Positions 28,732 through 36,924 of a DNA stretch of 64,000 bases are shown here, piece by piece. The stretch comes from Microvirga sp. 17 mud 1-3. GTDB taxonomy: Bacteria; Pseudomonadota; Alphaproteobacteria; Rhizobiales; Beijerinckiaceae. A program made the position numbers and the translations under genes. Positions within the stretch are counted from its first letter, which is position 1. Every line of letters begins with the position of its first letter. Under the pieces are notes generated by a model. That model saw only the letters and a program-made list of their open reading frames with translations. It was not told where the DNA came from and did not search any database. Location of the stretch: positions 2,108,001-2,172,000 of the forward strand of contig NZ_CP029481.1 in assembly GCF_003151255.1 (NCBI RefSeq). The letters are read 5' to 3'.

Positions 28732-29708
28732 GCGGCGACCCCTTCTTGAGGGTGGAAGCAGCGCCAGCCATGATCTTCGCCTCCGGACAGGGATGGCAGC
28801 ACAAGGCAGGCATCGGATGCGTGACGGCAACGCGGACGGAAGCTACAGCCTTCGGGCAGGCTCAGCAGGGAAGGCGTCATTCCAGGGATCTGCGCCAGAG
28901 GCTGGCCGCGCTGGTTGCGGCTCGGCACCGAGCCGAGCAGGCCGTGCGTGTAGGGATGGCGTGCGCGGTTGATGACTTCCTCGGTCACTCCGGTCTCAAC
29001 GATGCGTCCGGCATACATGACGGCGATCCGGTCTGCGAGGCCTGAAACCACAGCCAGATCATGGGTGATCCAGACCAGGGCCGTTCCGGTCTCCCGGCAC
29101 AATTTCTGGACCTCGAATAGGATCTGTGCCTGGATCGTCACGTCCAGTGCCGTGGTCGGCTCGTCCGCTATGATCACATCGGGCCGGTGGAGAAGGGCGA
29201 TCGCGATGGCGACGCGCTGGCGCATGCCGCCGGAGAACTGGTGCGGATAGGCTGCAAGCCTCTCGTCCGGCGACGGAATACCGACCCGGACCAGAGCCTC
29301 CCGGGCTCGTTCGCGGGCTTGCTGGCGGGAGACTTTCTCGTGGGCCAGAACGGTTTCGACCATCTGAGTTTCGACGCTGAGCACCGGGTTCAGTGTCATC
29401 ATCGGGTCCTGAAAGATCATGGCGATCCGGTCGCCCCGAAGCTGGCGCAGGCGCCGCTCGCTGGCGGTTGCAAGATTCTCGCCCCGATAGCGGACAGTGC
29501 CTCCGACGATCCGGCCAGGTGGATCGATGAGTCCGAGGATCGACATCCCGGTCACCGACTTGCCAGAACCGGATTCGCCAACCAGTCCCAGGATTTCCCC
29601 ACGATGAAGTGCAAAGCTCACGCCATCGACCGCTTTGGCGATGCCCGCACGGGTGAAGAAATGGGTCCGCAGATCCTCGACTTCGAGCACAGGGTCGTGT
29701 TGCGTCAA
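28728..29708 (-). CDS. Dipeptide/oligopeptide ABC transporter ATP-binding protein (DppD-like)
   Basis: This is the first ATPase of the importer: Walker A GESGSGKSVTG, signature FSGGMRQRVAIAIAL, Walker B IIADEPTTALD, and a Cys-containing C-terminal segment (CSFRPRCRHASDAC). I propose a TTG start at 29708 because GAGGAGG at 29714-29720 sits 5 bases before it and the protein then begins MTQHDPVLEVEDLRTHF, like its relatives, giving 326 residues. In-frame ATGs at 29765 and 29747 lie inside the upstream permease gene and lack a Shine-Dalgarno. Confidence 0.88.
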   Translation of the reverse strand: MTQHDPVLEVEDLRTHFFTRAGIAKAVDGVSFALHRGEILGLVGESGSGKSVTGMSILGLIDPPGRIVGGTVRYRGENLATASERRLRQLRGDRIAMIFQDPMMTLNPVLSVETQMVETVLAHEKVSRQQARERAREALVRVGIPSPDERLAAYPHQFSGGMRQRVAIAIALLHRPDVIIADEPTTALDVTIQAQILFEVQKLCRETGTALVWITHDLAVVSGLADRIAVMYAGRIVETGVTEEVINRARHPYTHGLLGSVPSRNQRGQPLAQIPGMTPSLLSLPEGCSFRPRCRHASDACLVLPSLSGGEDHGWRCFHPQEGVAA

Positions 29709-29718
29709 TGCCGCCTCC

Positions 29719-30624
29719 TCAATGCTGCAGGCGGGGGTTAAGGACATCGCGCATTTGATCGCCAACCAAATTGATGCTGACGATGGTGATCAGCAAGGCA
29801 AGGCCAGGAAATACGCTGAGCCAGAATTCCCCGCTCAGCATGAAGCCGAAGCCGGACGCGATCAGCATGCCCAGCGAGGGCTGGGTTACCGGGACACCGA
29901 CACCGAGGAAGGAGAGCGTCGCTTCCAGCGTAATCGCGTGAGCAACCTGCACAGTTGCAACGACAATCAGGGGCGGCAGACAGTTTGGAAGCAGGTGGCG
30001 CATCACCACACGGCTTTTAGGGAGAGCCAGGCACTGTGCGGCCTCGACATATTCCTTGCGTCGCTCAACCAAGGCGGCACTACGTACCGTGCGGGCGTAA
30101 TAGGCCCACTGCACGGCCGTGAGTGCTACGATCACCTTGTCCACGCCCTTGCCGAGAACGGCCAGCAGGATCAACGCAATCAGGATCGCCGGGAAGGACA
30201 GCTGGATATCGACAAGTCGCATGATGGCCGCGTCGATCGTCCCGCCCGCGTACGCAGCGACCATGCCGACCACCAGCCCGATGGCGAGTGCTATGGCGGT
30301 TGATGAAAAACCGACCAACAGACTCGTCCGCAGGCCGTAAAGAATTGCACTCAGGATGTCCCGGCCCTGCTCGTCCGAGCCGAGCCAGAAGATGTTGCCG
30401 TCAAGGTCGGCGCCTCCTGGAGGCAACATACCGCTCATGATGTCGAGTTTGCTCAGGTCGTAAGGATCCTGTGGAGCAACCCAGGGGGCAAAGAGCGCCG
30501 CCGAGACGACCAGCACCAACAGGATCAAGCCGAAGACGGCGACCGGATTGCCAACGAACTCGGCAAGGAAGCGCCTCAGGGGCGTCTGCACTTTTGGTGC
30601 AGCGGCGGGAGTTACAATGGTCAT
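29719..30624 (-). CDS. Dipeptide/oligopeptide ABC transporter permease (DppC-like)
   Basis: This is an inner-membrane permease of 301 residues with about six hydrophobic segments, an extended cytoplasmic N-terminus and the DppC signature region EAAQCLALPKSRVVMRHLLPN. The segment LGSDEQGRDILSAILYG is typical of DppC/OppC. Its start overlaps the DppB-like stop (ATGA). Confidence 0.92.
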   Translation of the reverse strand: MTIVTPAAAPKVQTPLRRFLAEFVGNPVAVFGLILLVLVVSAALFAPWVAPQDPYDLSKLDIMSGMLPPGGADLDGNIFWLGSDEQGRDILSAILYGLRTSLLVGFSSTAIALAIGLVVGMVAAYAGGTIDAAIMRLVDIQLSFPAILIALILLAVLGKGVDKVIVALTAVQWAYYARTVRSAALVERRKEYVEAAQCLALPKSRVVMRHLLPNCLPPLIVVATVQVAHAITLEATLSFLGVGVPVTQPSLGMLIASGFGFMLSGEFWLSVFPGLALLITIVSINLVGDQMRDVLNPRLQH

Positions 30625-31598
30625 GCCTTGGCACCCCCCAGGCGAATGCGTGGATCGAGCAGGGAATAAAGGACGTCGACCACGAGGTTGATGATGATGA
30701 AGAGGAGCACGGTGACCAGCAGGTATGCCACCACCACGGGCCGGTCGAGGAGCAGAATGCTGTCGATCAGAAGTTTGCCCATCCCCGGCCAGGAGAACAC
30801 CGATTCCGTAACAACCGAAAAAGCGATCACGGACCCGAATTCGAGACCGAGAACGGTCACAACCGGAATCATGATATTTTTCAGGATATGAACACCTACA
30901 ATTCTGACCGGCGACAGTCCTTTGGCCCGGGCGAAGCGAACGTAATCCTGCAGGGCTACTTCCCGGGTCCCGGCACGGGCCAGACGGATCACCAGGGATT
31001 TCTTGAACAATGCGAGGTTCATGGCAGGCAGGATCATGTGCTTAAGACCGTCGGCAGTTAGAAAACTGAACGGGATACCGAACAGGTCTACCGTTTGGCC
31101 GCGGCCACTGGCGGGCAGCCAGCCAAGCCAGACCGCAAAGGTCATGATCAGGAGCATGCCGACCCAGAAGGTCGGGAGGCTGAACCCCAAGATCGATCCT
31201 GCCATAATCGTACGGCCAGCCGCGGAGCCGGGTCGCAGGCCTGCCCAGATCCCGAGCGGGATCCCAAACAGCACGGCGATGAGCATGGCGAAGAGCGCCA
31301 GTTCGAGCGTGGCCGGGAAGCGCTCGAGAACCAAACGGACGGCCGGCGTGCCATGAACGAAGGATGTCCCGAGATCACCCGAGATTGCATTGCCTGCAAA
31401 TGAAAGGAACTGCTCGTACATCGGACGATCGAGGCCCAGCCGCGCGATAGCCGCAGTGCGCTCGATCTCATCAGCTTCAGGGCTGATCAGCACGTCGATG
31501 GGGTTGCCGATCGCGAAGATGCCGGCGAACACAAGGACGGACATGATTGCGACGACGATCGCGCTTTGGGCAATGCGTCGGATCAGGAAAACCAGCAT
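30621..31598 (-). CDS. Dipeptide/oligopeptide ABC transporter permease (DppB-like)
   Basis: This 325-residue permease begins MLVFLIRRIAQS, the usual DppB opening, so I take ATG 31598 rather than the ATG 12 codons upstream. It has about six membrane segments, a large periplasmic loop (residues about 35-90), and the loop DYVRFARAKGLSPVRIVGVHILKN for ATPase contact. It pairs with the DppC-like protein. Confidence 0.92.
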   Translation of the reverse strand: MLVFLIRRIAQSAIVVAIMSVLVFAGIFAIGNPIDVLISPEADEIERTAAIARLGLDRPMYEQFLSFAGNAISGDLGTSFVHGTPAVRLVLERFPATLELALFAMLIAVLFGIPLGIWAGLRPGSAAGRTIMAGSILGFSLPTFWVGMLLIMTFAVWLGWLPASGRGQTVDLFGIPFSFLTADGLKHMILPAMNLALFKKSLVIRLARAGTREVALQDYVRFARAKGLSPVRIVGVHILKNIMIPVVTVLGLEFGSVIAFSVVTESVFSWPGMGKLLIDSILLLDRPVVVAYLLVTVLLFIIINLVVDVLYSLLDPRIRLGGAKA

Positions 31599-31655
31599 GT
31601 CAAATCCCCGGTGGGAGAGGGCCCGGGACGACAATCGTCGCCCCGGGACACGGTC

Positions 31656-33254
31656 TTATTTGGCCGTGCGAACGGCTGCCGCGAGCGTGTACTGGTCGGC
31701 GCGCGGCTCGTAGGTCAGCCCCTTACGCATGCCCCACGAGGCAGCCTCGTAATGCAGAGGCAGGATGGCCACGTCATCACTGACGACCTTCATGGCCTCT
31801 GCCAGGAGCTTCTCGCGGGCAGTATCATCAACTGTGGCAAGAGCCTGCGTCAGGAGATCGTCGAGCTTTGGATTGGAATATCCGGTGTAGTTCGTCGGAC
31901 CGAAGCCCTTCTCCTTGATGCGCGTTGCGACGAGTGACTTGAGCGGCGAGGAAGCTTCACCCGTCGCCGCACTCCAACCGGCCAGGAAGACACTGAACTC
32001 ACCTTTGTTGCGACGTGAGAAGAAGACGTTGACCGTGGCGGCATCGACCTGGGTCTTGATGCCGATGCGGCTGAACATCTGAGCCGCCGCTTGGGCGATC
32101 TTCTCGTCGTTGATGTAGCGATCGTTCGGCGTGCCGATGGTCAGCTCGAAACCATTCGGGTAGCCGGCATCTGCCAGCAGCTTCTTTGCCCTTTCGGCGT
32201 CATAGGCCACCTTCAGGTCCGGGTTTGTGCCGAACAGGCCGGGAGCCAGGAGCTGGGCCGCGGGCTCGGCGGTGTTGTTCATAATGCGCTTTACAATGGC
32301 GGCGCGGTCGATCGCCAGCGATAGCGCCTGACGGACACGAATGTCTCGCAGGGGGTTCTTGCCGTCGGTACCCTTAATGGTCGGCGTCTTCTCGGCCTGA
32401 TCCAGAGCGAGGTAAACGACCCGGTTCGACATAGTCTCTACGACCGACACCTTCGGATCCTTGCGCAGTCGCTCGAGATCCTGCAGCGGCGGCTCGTCGA
32501 CCATGTCGACATCGCCCGCAAGCAGTGCCGCGACACGGGGTCCTTCGCTGGTGATCGGCCGGAAAGTTACCTTATCCCACTCGGGCTTCGTACCCCAGTA
32601 ATTGTCGTTGCGGGCGAGCACAATCCGTTCGCCCTTGCGGTATTCAACAAGCTTGAAGGGGCCGGTGCCGATGGTCAGCGTGCCGTCGTTGAAGGCCTGC
32701 GTGGAGGGCCAGCTGTCCGCCTTGCAGCCTGCCTTATCGAACTTTACCGCTTCGCCTCCGGCCGCTTTGGCCGAGATGATGCCGAAGGTCGTCATTTCGA
32801 CGGGCAGCAGCGGGTAAGGCGAGGCCGTCTTGATGATGATGGTGTAGGGATCCGGCACTTCGATGGTGTCGATACCCTTTGTGTAGAGCGTGAATGACGA
32901 CGGGCTGTTGGCGACGTTCGGAATGCGGCAGACCGTATAGACGAAATCCTGCGCGGTGAATTCGGTCCCATCGTGGAATTTCACGCCTTTGCGCAGCTTG
33001 AATTCCCAGGTCTTGTCATCAAGGGTCCGCCACGATTCCGCCAGTGCCGGGATCAGACGCTGCTTCGCATCCTGATCGACCAGCGATTCAAAGATGTGCC
33101 GGCGCACCGTGTTGTTTGGAGTAAGGTTATGATAGTGCGGATCGAGCGAGCTGGGCTCGGAAGCGGTACCGATCCGAAGATCTGCGGCCGAGGCGTGGCC
33201 TGCGAGAAATATGGCGGCAAGGACGCCGGCTAAGACTGGGAGTTGCTGTTTCAT
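31656..33254 (-). CDS. Extracellular solute-binding protein, family 5 (DppA-like)
   Basis: This periplasmic binding protein feeds the dpp-type importer. Of 532 residues the first 23 form a signal peptide (ending GHASA). The mature protein has the family 5 pattern: RIGTASEPSSLDPHYHN, W-E-F-KLRKGVKFHDGTEFTAQDFVYT, and VRQALSLAIDRAAI. The substrate is unknown; peptides, opines and N-acyl amino acids are all used by relatives. GAGAGAGG precedes the ATG. It leads the minus-strand operon with the M20 deacylase at its end. Confidence 0.93.
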   Translation of the reverse strand: MKQQLPVLAGVLAAIFLAGHASAADLRIGTASEPSSLDPHYHNLTPNNTVRRHIFESLVDQDAKQRLIPALAESWRTLDDKTWEFKLRKGVKFHDGTEFTAQDFVYTVCRIPNVANSPSSFTLYTKGIDTIEVPDPYTIIIKTASPYPLLPVEMTTFGIISAKAAGGEAVKFDKAGCKADSWPSTQAFNDGTLTIGTGPFKLVEYRKGERIVLARNDNYWGTKPEWDKVTFRPITSEGPRVAALLAGDVDMVDEPPLQDLERLRKDPKVSVVETMSNRVVYLALDQAEKTPTIKGTDGKNPLRDIRVRQALSLAIDRAAIVKRIMNNTAEPAAQLLAPGLFGTNPDLKVAYDAERAKKLLADAGYPNGFELTIGTPNDRYINDEKIAQAAAQMFSRIGIKTQVDAATVNVFFSRRNKGEFSVFLAGWSAATGEASSPLKSLVATRIKEKGFGPTNYTGYSNPKLDDLLTQALATVDDTAREKLLAEAMKVVSDDVAILPLHYEAASWGMRKGLTYEPRADQYTLAAAVRTAK

Positions 33255-33320
33255 GACCTCTCTCTGGTACTTGGCTTCTGGGTTTGAAAACGCCGAGATA
33301 TGTTATTATGTGGAAATTGT

Positions 33321-33337
33321 TTATCGCATTGCGATAA
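33321..33337. promoter_or_regulatory. Palindromic operator in the dppA-iclR intergenic region
   Basis: TTATCGCATTGCGATAA is a perfect inverted repeat with 8-bp arms around one base. It lies between the divergent binding-protein and IclR genes, 66 bases before the binding-protein start, so it is a likely IclR operator. Confidence 0.65.
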
Positions 33338-33351
33338 GAATGTAGCGCAAC

Positions 33352-33374
33352 GCGATTATCTCAGATATTATCGC
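33352..33374. promoter_or_regulatory. Second, imperfect operator-like dyad
   Basis: A related dyad, GCGATTATC...GATATTATCGC, lies about 31 bases from the first palindrome (near three helical turns) and shares its GCGAT/ATCGC halves. It suggests two cooperating regulator sites. Confidence 0.5.
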
Positions 33375-33435
33375 TGAGCTTGTCAAGGCAGCCTTAGGTG
33401 CAAGGCGGGGCGAGTCCGCAGGAGGTAGGTCGGTT

Positions 33436-34296
33436 ATGGATTCGCAGGGGGAGGCGGCTGCGCCGGATCCGATGGAAGAGGATATGGTTGTTATGAAGAA
33501 GGGCGCGGGCGCAGCTGCGCGTGAGGATGCCCTGTTCATCAACTCGCTCGCGAAAGGCCTCAGCGTTCTCAAGGCATTTGACGGTGACTGGGATGCACTC
33601 GGCCTAAGCGAAATCGCTGGGCGCTCGGGCATCAGCATGGGTGCCGCCCAGCGGATTACGCATACGTTGGTCCGCCTTGGATACCTCCGCAAGGACGACA
33701 GGACGCGCCGTTACCGGCTCAGCGCTCGCACCCTCGACTTTGCCTATCACTACCTTCACGCAAGTCCGCTTTACGAAGTATCGATTCCCTTCGTTGCGTC
33801 GGCGCGAGACGAGTGCCGGGAAACCGTCAATGTTGCCGAGCTCGATGGCCCAGAGGTCGTGGCTGTCATTCGCATGCCGAGCCAACGCTACATGAATCCA
33901 ACGTCGACGATCGGCCGCAGATTGCCGGCCTTTTGCACGGCGGGCGGTCGGGCCCAGCTCGCCTGGTTGCCGCCCGCAGAAGCCGCAAACATCCTCGATC
34001 GCACGGAGTTCCTGCCACGGACACCGCATACGTTGACCGATCGAGCAGATGTGGAGAAGCGTCTGGAACTGGCCCAGCGCGAGGGCTATGCGATGGTGGT
34101 CGAGGAGGTGAATCAGGGCGAAATCGCACTCGCAGCCCCTATTCTGGATGGCAATGGCCGTCCCTTGGCGGCTGTTGGCGTCTCTACGTCGACGGCCGAC
34201 TGGACTGCCGATAGTGCGCGCGAGCGCCTTGCCCCGGTAGTGATGCAGACGGCGCGCCTGATCTCGCGTTCTCTGAAAGGCTGGAAGCCATTCTAG
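33436..34296 (+). CDS. IclR family transcriptional regulator
   Basis: This is a 286-residue DNA-binding regulator with an N-terminal winged helix (about 35-100, LSEIAGRSGISMGAAQRITHTLVRLGYL) and a C-terminal IclR effector domain (about 115-280). The first 30 residues are an extra acidic stretch. The start has a GGAGG Shine-Dalgarno. Its position back to back with the importer operon and next to two palindromes suggests that it controls that operon and itself. Confidence 0.9.
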   Translation: MDSQGEAAAPDPMEEDMVVMKKGAGAAAREDALFINSLAKGLSVLKAFDGDWDALGLSEIAGRSGISMGAAQRITHTLVRLGYLRKDDRTRRYRLSARTLDFAYHYLHASPLYEVSIPFVASARDECRETVNVAELDGPEVVAVIRMPSQRYMNPTSTIGRRLPAFCTAGGRAQLAWLPPAEAANILDRTEFLPRTPHTLTDRADVEKRLELAQREGYAMVVEEVNQGEIALAAPILDGNGRPLAAVGVSTSTADWTADSARERLAPVVMQTARLISRSLKGWKPF

Positions 34297-34395
34297 ATCG
34301 CTTATGAAATTGATCCGTATCCTACGAGCCGTTTCGTCAGACCCGACATTCGCTTAGAGTCCTCAGGCCTGCGGTAATTTCACCAAGGATTCTCT

Positions 34396-34923
34396 ATGAC
34401 GACCGCCGATATTCGTTTCGCCACGCTTGAGGATGCTGAGACCGTGGCAAAGCTGATCCGCCATATGGATCGACACTATCGACCTGACGAGGAGCTTCGG
34501 CCGGAGGCGGACTATCGGCAGATGACGGAGCAAACTATCGCAAACCGTGAGGGAACCCGCTTTGTGATCGCTCGAGACGAGGAGGGGCGGGGAGTTGGTC
34601 TCGCCTGCGTCGCAGTTCTACGTCCCGGCCGTGATCTGCAAGGACTGATTTATCTTAAAGATCTCTATGTGTCCGAACCGGCACGGGGGTGCGGCCTTGG
34701 CACTCAGATCATCAGCTTCCTGTCTGCCTACGCAGTCGAGAATTATATCGGGCGCATGGACTTTACGACCGATACCGACAATGTCGGAGCGCAGCGTCTC
34801 TACGATTCACTTGGCGGCATCAGAAAGGAGAAGGTATATTACACGCTTCCCATCGAGGCCCTCAAGGCCGTTGCGGCACGCGCGAACCGGGCTGTTGAGC
34901 GGACCTATTCCGTTCAGGACTAG
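34396..34923 (+). CDS. GNAT family N-acetyltransferase
   Basis: This is a 175-residue acetyl-CoA-dependent acetyltransferase. The GNAT core is visible: a beta-strand GLIYLKDLYVSEPARGCGLGTQII with the acetyl-CoA pyrophosphate loop (RGCGLG), then TDTDNVGAQRLYDSLGG, the typical motif B. The acceptor is unknown. AAGGA lies before the ATG. It follows the IclR gene by 99 bases. Confidence 0.88.
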   Translation: MTTADIRFATLEDAETVAKLIRHMDRHYRPDEELRPEADYRQMTEQTIANREGTRFVIARDEEGRGVGLACVAVLRPGRDLQGLIYLKDLYVSEPARGCGLGTQIISFLSAYAVENYIGRMDFTTDTDNVGAQRLYDSLGGIRKEKVYYTLPIEALKAVAARANRAVERTYSVQD

Positions 34924-34998
34924 GAAAGAGGAAATCTATTCCATTGCAAATTGACGACAGGCTGGCAGCATCGGCCCCACGCAAGGAGAAACTCGTCC

Positions 34999-35868
34999 AT
35001 GCCGACCGATTCCGCGCCCCGGCCTGCCAACCTCGCTCCTCCGGCACCTGAATTTCCATGGCCAGGCGGTAAGAAATGCGTCCTTTTCCCTGGCTTTGAT
35101 GTCGACGCGGAATCCGTCTGGCTTGGCATGGATCGTCGCAATGTAGATCGCCTGGTCACCATGTCCTATGGGGGCTATGAAGCCCGCGTGGGAATTCCCA
35201 AGCTGTTGGAGTTACTGGCCCGCTACGATGTTAAAGCGACGTTCTTCATCACGGGCTGGACAGTGGAGGCTCATCCCGCCTCTTGCGAGGCCATCCTAAA
35301 GGCAGGGCACGAAATCGGCCATCATGGCTACTGGCACCTGAGGCCCGAGCCTGGCGACCTCGCCACAATGGTCGAGGAGGTTGATCGCGGCTTTGACGCT
35401 CTCAAGAGAGTTCTTGGCGTGACGCCAGTCGGGTATCGGGCGCCGTCGGGCGAGAACTTCACCGAGCTGCTTGCTTTGCTGCGCGATCGGGGAATCCGCT
35501 ATTCGAGTTCCTGGCGTGACGATATCCGTCCCTATCGCCATGTGCTTCCGGACGGACCCGGCCCTGTCGAGATTCCAGTCAACTACAGTTTCGACGACTG
35601 GAACTACGGGATTACCCATCGGATGAGCGCCCGCTCCCTCTTCGGTCGCGAGGAGGTACTTTCAATCTGGCGAGACGAGTTCGACCAGACGCGAGAATGG
35701 GGTGGGGTTGCCACCATGATCATGCATCCGCAGGTGTCAGGTCGACCGATGCGCTACCGCATCCTTGAGGATTTTCTGCAGTACGTCCGGCGTTATGACG
35801 ACGTATGGTGGGCAACGGGTCGTGAGATCGTAGATCATTATGAGGCTTGTGAGGCCAGCACGAAGTGA
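34999..35868 (+). CDS. Polysaccharide deacetylase-family protein (PuuE-like)
   Basis: This NodB-fold metal-dependent deacetylase has 289 residues. Visible motifs are the FDVDAES segment (motif 1 Asp pair), KATFFITGWT, HEIGHHGYWH (metal-binding HxxxH-type), and GYRAPSGE. The lack of a signal peptide and overall similarity to the allantoinase PuuE group suggest a small-molecule amide substrate rather than a polysaccharide. ATG 34999 has AAGGAG upstream; an earlier in-frame start lacks it. It may work with the deacylase and acetyltransferase nearby. Confidence 0.85.
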   Translation: MPTDSAPRPANLAPPAPEFPWPGGKKCVLFPGFDVDAESVWLGMDRRNVDRLVTMSYGGYEARVGIPKLLELLARYDVKATFFITGWTVEAHPASCEAILKAGHEIGHHGYWHLRPEPGDLATMVEEVDRGFDALKRVLGVTPVGYRAPSGENFTELLALLRDRGIRYSSSWRDDIRPYRHVLPDGPGPVEIPVNYSFDDWNYGITHRMSARSLFGREEVLSIWRDEFDQTREWGGVATMIMHPQVSGRPMRYRILEDFLQYVRRYDDVWWATGREIVDHYEACEASTK

Positions 35869-35892
35869 GTCCCTAAACCGCAGCGGGTTGTT

Positions 35893-36801
35893 TCAAAGAG
35901 CTGGCGTCGGCTCGGAGCGGGCGGCTTCCCGCAGCACCCATTCCCGCAGAGTCGCGAGCTCACGAGTGAGGGGGCGGTCCTTCGGTGTCGTGAACCAGTA
36001 GCAATTGCGGCTTTCGAAGCCAAGTCCGAGAGGGTTGGCCAGTTGTCCGTTGGCAAGTTCGTCGGAAATCAGGCTGCGCGGGACAAGTGCAAGCCCCTGG
36101 CCACCTATGGCGGCGCGAATGACGAGAGAGTAATATCCAAAGCGGATATGGCGTGTAGGGGTAAAATCCACAAGATCCCAGGCCTGCACGAAGTCGTTCC
36201 AGCGGAGTGGCGTCTGGCTATGCTCCAGCGCCGGGAAATGGCGGATATCCTCTATAGAAGAAATCCCCCCGGCGCGTGCAATCATCTGAGGCGCTCCGAC
36301 AAGGACCACATCGCGCCCGAGAACATAATCCGCGTTCCAGCCGGGCCATTCACCTTCACCAAAGCGGAAGACCGCGTCTGCCTTCTCGAGAGTGTCGCTG
36401 GGGGCAAAAGTAGTGAACTGTACATCGATGTCCGGATGGAGTTCCGCAAAGCGCGAGTAGCGCGGCATGAACCATCGATCGCCAAGAATCGGGAGAACGT
36501 GTAGACGGATCGCCGGTGGGGAGGTGCATAATGCCGCCACACGCACTGCTGCCGTCTCGAGCGCTCCAAGAGCGATCCGGGCCTGTTCGATGTAGATCAA
36601 TCCGGCCTCGGTCGGCGAAAGCCCACGACTCGTCCGATGAAAAAGGGGAGTGCCAGCCAGCTCCTCGATGCTCTTGAGCTGCTTGCTGACGGCACTTTGC
36701 GTCAGATGCAGCGCCTGCGCGGCCGAGGAAACCGTTCCGTATTGCGCGAGTGCTGCGACGACGCGCAATGCGACAGTATTCGGTAAGTGGCTTCTGGTCA
36801 T
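35893..36801 (-). CDS. LysR family transcriptional regulator (GcvA-like)
   Basis: This regulator has 302 residues from ATG 36801 (an upstream ATG at 36867 is possible). An N-terminal helix-turn-helix (about 10-68, SAAQALHLTQSAVSKQLKSIEELAG) is followed by a LysR substrate-binding domain. It is divergent from the argininosuccinate-lyase-like operon and is the likely regulator of it. Confidence 0.9.
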   Translation of the reverse strand: MTRSHLPNTVALRVVAALAQYGTVSSAAQALHLTQSAVSKQLKSIEELAGTPLFHRTSRGLSPTEAGLIYIEQARIALGALETAAVRVAALCTSPPAIRLHVLPILGDRWFMPRYSRFAELHPDIDVQFTTFAPSDTLEKADAVFRFGEGEWPGWNADYVLGRDVVLVGAPQMIARAGGISSIEDIRHFPALEHSQTPLRWNDFVQAWDLVDFTPTRHIRFGYYSLVIRAAIGGQGLALVPRSLISDELANGQLANPLGLGFESRNCYWFTTPKDRPLTRELATLREWVLREAARSEPTPAL

Positions 36802-36924
36802 TCCTGCGTGCTTCCCACGGACTGCCGGAGCAGCTATTCCATTTTGGACTACCCTCGCGGAAATCATTTCAATTGTCTACTTTTAGGGTGGGTGCAAGCA
36901 TCCCCTCGATCAGGAGGGATGCCA
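36802..36924. promoter_or_regulatory. LysR / lyase operon divergent promoter region
   Basis: This is a 123-bp gap with a small perfect dyad GAAATCATTTC at 36860-36870 that could be part of a LysR site. AGGAGG at 36912-36917 sets the downstream start at 36925 (7-base spacing) over the ATG at 36919. Confidence 0.5.

Noticed and set aside
36802..36924. Guanidine riboswitch before the operon that contains a ureohydrolase
   Set aside because: The gap is only 123 bp and shows none of the conserved ykkC-type elements; a LysR site is a simpler explanation.
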